Below are positions 8,595-11,929 of a DNA stretch of 11,929 bases, piece by piece. The DNA comes from Chloroflexota bacterium (GTDB lineage Bacteria; Chloroflexota; Dehalococcoidia; Dehalococcoidales; RBG-16-60-22). The position numbers and the translations under genes are program-made. Position 1 is the first letter of the stretch; every line of letters starts with the position of its first letter. A model generated the notes under the pieces. The model was not told where the DNA came from, made no database searches, and worked only from the letters and a program-made list of their open reading frames with translations. The stretch is taken from the NCBI GenBank assembly GCA_022574315.1, contig JACZSH010000008.1:1-11929 (forward strand), in the 5' to 3' direction.

Positions 8595-9791
8595 ATGACA
8601 CCAAAGAACTGCCAGATACTAATCGTGGGGGCCGGTATTACCGGCCTGACTATCGCCCGGGAGCTGTTGAAGAGGGGCGTAAAGGATATTCTCATTATCG
8701 AGAAAGAGAGTGGCACGGGGTGTCATTCGAGCGGGCGGAACAGCGGCGTTCTTCATGCCGGCATGTACTATACGCCGGAGACGTTAAAGGCAAAGTACTG
8801 CGTCAGGGGCAACCGGCTGATGAAAGAGTTCTGCCGCGCCAAGGGGCTGACGCTGCAGGAAACCGGAAAGGTAATCCTGGCCGGAGACAGCACCGAGATA
8901 GAATCGCTTTACGAACTGAAACGGCGGGCCGACCTCTGCGGGGCGCGGGCTTACCTGATTGGCCGTAAAGAGCTCCACGAGCTTGAGCCGGGGGCAGCCC
9001 CCGGAGACCAAGCCCTGTTCTCACCGGACACGGCCGTCATCAAACCCACCGAAGTACTGGCAGCCCTTGAGGCGGAGCTTGAAGCGTCCGGTAAAGTGAA
9101 AATCAGCTTCGGGACTGTTTTTCGCGGGCTGGACGGGGGTGGCCGGGCGGTGACTTCCGCGGGCCCGGTACACTTCGAAAAACTGGTCAACGCCGCCGGC
9201 TCTTATGCCGACCGGGTGGCCGGACAGTTCGGGCTGGCGGGCGAGTACAAAATCCTGCCTTTCAAAGGTACTTACAAGCAGCTCGCCCCCCACCGTACCC
9301 ACCTGGTGAAAGGAAATATTTACCCGGTGCCGAACCTGAAAACACCTTTTCTAGGCATCCACCTGACCCGCAGCGCCGAAGGCGAAGTCCTGGTGGGGCC
9401 GACGGCGATGCCGGCGCTGGGGAGGGAAAACTACCACTTCCTGGACGGCTGGAGCCCGGAAACTCTGTCGATACTATACCGCGATGCTTTACTGATGTTT
9501 CAGAACAGTACTTTCCGCCAGGTAGCCGTGTCAGAACCGAAGAAATACCTGAAATACTTTGTCTGGAAGGAAGCCCGAAAGCTGGTACCGGAGCTGTCTC
9601 TCAGTGATATTGTGGAGAGCAGCCACGTTGGCATCCGCCCGCAGCTCATCCACTGGCCGACCCGAAAACTGGTCATGGACTATATTATCCTGAAGGATAC
9701 GCAATCGCTGCATATCCTGAATCCCATTTCACCTGCTTTTACCTCCTCGATGGCGTTTGCCGAAGACGTGGTAGAGCAACTGCTGAGTTAG
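8595..9791 (+). CDS. lhgO: FAD-dependent L-2-hydroxyglutarate oxidase/dehydrogenase
   Basis: 398 residues, the usual LhgO length. The family oxidises L-2-hydroxyglutarate to 2-oxoglutarate with FAD and passes electrons to O2 or the quinone pool; it is a DAAO-fold protein. Seen: the N-terminal dinucleotide motif VGAGITG (G12, G14, G17), acidic E36 for the FAD ribose, then CHSSGRNSGVLHAGMYYTP (43-61) characteristic of LhgO, a substrate-domain region with FKGTYKQL, HVGIRPQLI, and the C-terminal PISPAFTSSMAFAEDVV that closes the FAD site. The start is ATG 8595, which places the FAD motif at the normal distance, although no Shine-Dalgarno sequence precedes it. A TAG in frame at 8580-8582 rules out a longer protein. 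It stands alone between the repeat region and a tRNA gene. Related FAD oxidoreductases acting on other 2-hydroxy acids or amino acids remain possible. Confidence 0.88.
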   Translation: MTPKNCQILIVGAGITGLTIARELLKRGVKDILIIEKESGTGCHSSGRNSGVLHAGMYYTPETLKAKYCVRGNRLMKEFCRAKGLTLQETGKVILAGDSTEIESLYELKRRADLCGARAYLIGRKELHELEPGAAPGDQALFSPDTAVIKPTEVLAALEAELEASGKVKISFGTVFRGLDGGGRAVTSAGPVHFEKLVNAAGSYADRVAGQFGLAGEYKILPFKGTYKQLAPHRTHLVKGNIYPVPNLKTPFLGIHLTRSAEGEVLVGPTAMPALGRENYHFLDGWSPETLSILYRDALLMFQNSTFRQVAVSEPKKYLKYFVWKEARKLVPELSLSDIVESSHVGIRPQLIHWPTRKLVMDYIILKDTQSLHILNPISPAFTSSMAFAEDVVEQLLS

Positions 9792-9875
9792 CCCGACCAG
9801 TCTCATCGGCGGGCTTCGATTTCATGCTTAGCTCCAGTACTAAATATCAGAATTGACTGGCGGGAGCGAGCTATC

Positions 9876-9904
9876 TTTACAAAGCCGCTTTTTACCTTTA
9901 AAAT
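9876..9904 (+). promoter_or_regulatory. Predicted sigma70 promoter of tRNA-Val
   Basis: TTTACA at 9876-9881 (five of six to the -35 consensus) and TAAAAT at 9899-9904 (five of six to -10), separated by 17 bases. Transcription would start near 9911, only about 4 bases before the mature tRNA 5' end, a sensible short leader. The rest of the spacer 9792-9914 holds nothing else that can be supported. Confidence 0.65.
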
Positions 9905-9914
9905 AAGAAGTGCC

Positions 9915-9991
9915 GGGCGGTTAGCTCAGTTGGTTAGAGCGCCTGCTTCACACGCAGGAGGTCACTGGTTCGAGTCCAGTATCGCCCACCA
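9915..9991 (+). tRNA. tRNA-Val (anticodon CAC)
   Basis: Full cloverleaf. The acceptor stem GGGCGGT (9915-9921) pairs with ATCGCCC (9981-9987) with one G-T wobble; the D-arm contains TAGCTCAGTTGGTTAGAGC. The anticodon stem CCTGC/GCAGG (9942-9946, 9954-9958) encloses loop TTCACAC, placing anticodon CAC at 9949-9951, which reads GTG valine codons. The T arm contains GGTTCGAGTCC. Discriminator A is at 9988 and CCA is encoded (9989-9991). It appears to be a single-gene transcription unit with its own promoter and a possible terminator. Confidence 0.97.
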
Positions 9992-10031
9992 GGTTGCTTC
10001 TTCGGCGATGTTTGCCGCCGGCTGGTTTTTT
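9988..10031 (+). terminator. Possible intrinsic terminator after tRNA-Val
   Basis: ACCAG (9988-9992) can pair with CTGGT (10022-10026), enclosing a smaller hairpin CGGCG/TGCCG (10003-10007 with 10013-10017, one G-T pair). A run of six T occupies 10026-10031. The outer stem uses the tRNA's own CCA end and the internal loops are large, so this is a weak prediction supported mainly by the T run and its position. Confidence 0.4.
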
Positions 10032-10066
10032 CCTGATTTCCCATAAGTATTATTTTGTCGTTAATA

Positions 10067-10095
10067 TTGACATTTGGGCATATTAGTCATATCAT
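10067..10095 (+). promoter_or_regulatory. Near-consensus sigma70 promoter of the XRE regulator gene
   Basis: A perfect -35 TTGACA at 10067-10072 and TATCAT at 10090-10095 (five of six to TATAAT) with an ideal 17-base spacer. It is the best promoter match I found in the window. Expected start is near 10102, giving a leader of about 60 bases before the regulator ATG at 10164. Confidence 0.75.
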
Positions 10096-10103
10096 GGCAA
10101 GTG

Positions 10104-10130
10104 TTACTCAAGTAAGTACTACCCAAGGTA
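10104..10130 (+). promoter_or_regulatory. Candidate paired operators at the regulator's start site
   Basis: Two related imperfect palindromes: TTACTCAAGTAA (10104-10115; 5-base arms, 2-base centre) and TACCCAAGGTA (10120-10130; 4-base arms, 3-base centre). Both share TAC-Y-CAA-GTA. They sit just after the predicted transcription start, where a repressor would block initiation or escape. Autorepression by the downstream XRE-type protein is the obvious hypothesis; binding is inferred only. Confidence 0.45.
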
Positions 10131-10163
10131 AAACGTTGCTTGACGCGGTGGAGGCAGGCTATA

Positions 10164-10373
10164 ATGGACAGACTGCAGCAGAAAGTGAAGGAGCTGAGAG
10201 AGAAAAAAGGATGGACGCAGGAAGACCTGGCGTACAAAATCAGTGTCAGTCTTTCTACCGTCCAGCGCTGGGAGAAAAAAGGCGGAGAGCCTACCCGCCT
10301 CGCCCGGCGTGAGCTACGAAAAATGTTTCTCAAGAACGGGGTTGAGGGGGGATATTCAGGGCGGGAAGCCTGA
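10164..10373 (+). CDS. Small XRE-family helix-turn-helix regulator
   Basis: 69 residues consisting almost only of an XRE/Cro-type helix-turn-helix. The core VKELREKKGWTQEDLAYKIS is followed by the recognition helix region VSLSTVQRWEKKG, and ARRELRKMF closes the domain. No ligand-binding or peptidase domain follows; the tail is about 17 residues. Such proteins bind palindromic operators as dimers. The ATG at 10164 is preferred over an in-frame TTG at 10140 because GGAGG (10150-10154) precedes it by 9 bases and the domain begins immediately. A strong promoter and two palindromes lie upstream, suggesting autoregulation. galE begins 57 bases downstream on the same strand and might be read through from this promoter. 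The target set is unknown. Confidence 0.82.
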   Translation: MDRLQQKVKELREKKGWTQEDLAYKISVSLSTVQRWEKKGGEPTRLARRELRKMFLKNGVEGGYSGREA

Positions 10374-10430
10374 CTGATATGGGTCATTTGCCTGTCCATA
10401 ACCTTTAGTAATGGATACAAGGTCGGTGAG

Positions 10431-11417
10431 ATGAACATCATGGTCACCGGAGGTGCCGGTTATATCGGCAGCGTGGTCACCGAGGACCTGGTAGGCCAGG
10501 GGTACCGGGTATTCGCGGTCGATAACCTGATACGGGGTAATTGTGCCGCGGTTGTCCCGGAGGCAGTCTTTTACCAGGTCGACATCAGCGATCAGAATGC
10601 CCTGGAAAATATCTTTCAGAGTCACCGGGTGGAGGCCGTTCTCCATCTGGCGGCAGATACCTCCGTGGAGGAGTCCGTGGCTGAGCCGACCCGGTTTTTC
10701 TGGAACAATGTTGCCGGCGGGATAAACCTCCTGGAGGCCATGCTGAAACACCGGGTCAACAAGCTGGTGTTTTCATCGACGGCCGCCGTCTACGGCCAGC
10801 CGGATAAGCTGCCGGTTACGGAGAGTTCACCGGCCAAGCCGATAAATGCCTATGGAGAATCAAAGCTCATGTTTGAACGGGTCCTGAGCAGGTATGGTGA
10901 CAATTTTGGCATGAGTTCCGTTTCTCTCCGCTTTTTCAACGTGGCCGGAGCCAGCCAGCGATTTGGCGCCGACCATCATCCGGAAAGCAACCTGATACCC
11001 CTCATCGTCAAAGCGGCGCTCGGACAGCAGGACCCTTTGCCGGTATTCGGCACCGACTATGAAACGATGGATGGAACCGGCATCAGAGATTACATTCACG
11101 TTCTCGATATCGCTCAGGCACTTACCCTGTCTCTTGACTATCTCCAGAAAAACAGCGGTGTCAAAGTCTATAACCTGGGCAACGGTGGCGGTTACTCCGT
11201 TCTCCAGGTAATCGAAACCGCCCGGAGAGTTACCGGCGCCGAAATCCCGATACAGATCTGCCCCCGGCGTCCCGGTGATCCGGCAAAGTTGATTGCCAAC
11301 TCTAACGTGGCCAAACGGGAAATAGGCTGGCAACCCCGGTACCCGGAGCTTGAAAGCATCATCGAGAGTGCCTGGCGCTGGCAAAAGGAGCATCCGCAGG
11401 GCTATAATAACCGATAA
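10431..11417 (+). CDS. galE: UDP-glucose 4-epimerase
   Basis: 328 residues, full length for GalE (extended SDR family). It interconverts UDP-glucose and UDP-galactose, or the N-acetyl forms, using bound NAD in the cytoplasm. Seen: the NAD motif TGGAGYIGS near the N-terminus, FSSTAAVYG with catalytic T117 in the Ser/Thr place, and the YxxxK pair Y141 and K145 within NAYGESK. Substrate-domain blocks are LRFFNVAGA, NLIPLIVKAALG and GTDYETMDGTGIRDYIHV, and the C-terminal RRPGDPAKLIANS is also typical. AAGGT (10419-10423) lies 7 bases before the ATG. It supplies activated sugar and is followed by a glycosyltransferase, so use in surface glycans or glycolipids is likely. Whether it prefers UDP-Glc/Gal or UDP-GlcNAc/GalNAc cannot be judged here. 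Confidence 0.95.
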   Translation: MNIMVTGGAGYIGSVVTEDLVGQGYRVFAVDNLIRGNCAAVVPEAVFYQVDISDQNALENIFQSHRVEAVLHLAADTSVEESVAEPTRFFWNNVAGGINLLEAMLKHRVNKLVFSSTAAVYGQPDKLPVTESSPAKPINAYGESKLMFERVLSRYGDNFGMSSVSLRFFNVAGASQRFGADHHPESNLIPLIVKAALGQQDPLPVFGTDYETMDGTGIRDYIHVLDIAQALTLSLDYLQKNSGVKVYNLGNGGGYSVLQVIETARRVTGAEIPIQICPRRPGDPAKLIANSNVAKREIGWQPRYPELESIIESAWRWQKEHPQGYNNR

Positions 11418-11423
11418 GGTTAA

Positions 11424-11454
11424 CCGGGTAACTCCAGATGACGGAGATTCCCGG
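11424..11454 (+). other. Intergenic hairpin between galE and the glycosyltransferase
   Basis: CCGGGTAACTCC (11424-11435) pairs with GGAGATTCCCGG (11443-11454) at 10 of 12 positions around a 7-base loop. It starts 6 bases after the galE stop. No T run follows (the next bases are AAGTAAAAAG), so it is not a standard intrinsic terminator. It may stabilise or process the mRNA and tune expression of the downstream gene. Confidence 0.5.
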
Positions 11455-11475
11455 AAGTAAAAAGAGAAAGAGGGT

Positions 11476-11929
11476 ATGATGCCGCAGCCAGGTAAACCGT
11501 CAGGCAAGAGCAAACCCAGGGTTATTGCCGCCATCCCCAGCCTGAACACCGAAAGCGCTATCGGGGAAGTGGTAGCTAAGGCGCGCCAGTACGTGGACCG
11601 GGTCATCGTCATCAATGACGGTTCGCATGACGGCACCGCGGAAAAAGCCGCCGCCGCCGGAGCCACCGTTATCAACCACCAGGCTACTAAAGGCTACGGG
11701 GAAGCCATCAAGTCCTGTTTCGAGGTAGCCAGAGCCAGCGAAGCCGATGTCCTGGTAATCCTGGATGGTGACGGCCAGCATGATCCGGACGAAATTCCGA
11801 AGCTGCTCGACCCGGTTATCAAAGGCGAAGCCGACGTGGTAATCGGTTCAAGGTTTTTATCAAAAGACGTTGGCATGCCACGTTACCGCAAGTTCGGCAT
11901 CGGCGTGATTACCTCGCTGTGGAACTTCG
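11476..11929 (+). CDS. Family 2 glycosyltransferase, 5' part only
   Basis: 151 residues visible, open to the window edge. It is a GT-A fold family 2 enzyme resembling dolichyl/polyprenyl-phosphate mannosyl- or glucosyltransferases. Motifs: VIAAIPSLNTE at the first strand, VIVINDGSHDGT (nucleotide-binding, N in place of the first D of DDGS), GYGEAIKSCF, LDGDGQHDPDEIP carrying the metal-binding acidic cluster, and VIGSRFL. It transfers a sugar from a nucleotide-sugar donor, probably to a lipid carrier or glycan at the cytoplasmic face of the membrane; any C-terminal membrane helices would lie beyond the window. Two ATGs in tandem (11476, 11479) follow AAGAGGG (11468-11474); the second gives the better spacing. 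It follows galE by 58 bases. Confidence 0.9.
   Translation, partial: MMPQPGKPSGKSKPRVIAAIPSLNTESAIGEVVAKARQYVDRVIVINDGSHDGTAEKAAAAGATVINHQATKGYGEAIKSCFEVARASEADVLVILDGDGQHDPDEIPKLLDPVIKGEADVVIGSRFLSKDVGMPRYRKFGIGVITSLWNF

Noticed and set aside
8422..8604. Minus-strand open frame across the repeat region
   Set aside because: It is built from the inverted and tandem repeats, has no domain features and runs into the start of lhgO.
9791..9820. GCCCG/CGGGC inverted repeat after lhgO as an intrinsic terminator
   Set aside because: Only a 5-base stem with a 14-base loop, and the following bases (TTCGATTTC) are not a proper T run.
10136..10165. Perfect TATAAT at 10160-10165 with TTGCTT 18 bases upstream, as a second promoter
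   Set aside because: It overlaps the ATG of the XRE gene, its -35 is poor, and a transcript starting there would lack the regulator's start codon. The promoter at 10067-10095 explains the gene better; an internal promoter for galE is only a remote possibility.
10055..10312. Open frame overlapping the XRE gene in another frame (TTG 10055, ATG 10094)
   Set aside because: Its start lies inside or before the predicted promoter, its downstream half is antagonistic to the clear HTH coding frame, and it matches no recognisable domain.
9915..10440. tRNA-Val 3' end as an integration site for a mobile element
   Set aside because: No integrase gene and no second copy of the tRNA 3' sequence is visible in the window.

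Overview
The window reads as a piece of an anaerobic bacterial chromosome of moderate to high GC, with every recognised gene on the + strand. The gene content (flavodiiron protein, several rubrerythrin-like proteins, AMP-forming acetyl-CoA synthetase, WrbA) and the dispersed GTCATTGCGAG-type palindromic repeat fit an anaerobe such as a Dehalococcoidia member of the Chloroflexota. That placement is an impression from protein style, not a demonstrated assignment.

Region 1 (1-8322) is one co-directional run of eleven genes with gaps of 91 bases or less and one overlap, so it may be one operon or a few. It opens with the C-terminal half of a flavodiiron protein. Then come a protein made of two fused ferritin-like bundles, an 85-residue membrane protein with two histidines 14 residues apart in one helix, and a rubrerythrin-like protein. 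Next are acetyl-CoA synthetase, a second ferritin-like protein (TTG start) overlapping a small CoA-binding protein, and a third ferritin-like protein. WrbA-type quinone reductase, a small SAM methyltransferase and a membrane-anchored coiled-coil HtrA-like protease with a PDZ domain end the run. Altogether five four-helix diiron bundles lie within 5.1 kb, none with a rubredoxin domain. The likely theme is O2, peroxide and quinone detoxification plus envelope protein quality control, with acetate activation embedded in it.

Region 2 (8323-8594) is non-coding. It holds an 86-base inverted-repeat element whose right end runs into 23-base tandem repeats.

Region 3 (8595-10031) has an FAD-dependent L-2-hydroxyglutarate oxidase-like gene, then a tRNA-Val(CAC) gene with its own promoter and encoded CCA.

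Region 4 (10032-11929) has a small XRE-type regulator behind a near-consensus sigma70 promoter with two candidate operators at its start site. After it come galE (UDP-glucose 4-epimerase) and, across a hairpin, the 5' part of a family 2 glycosyltransferase; the last two suggest the start of a surface-polysaccharide or glycolipid locus continuing past the window.
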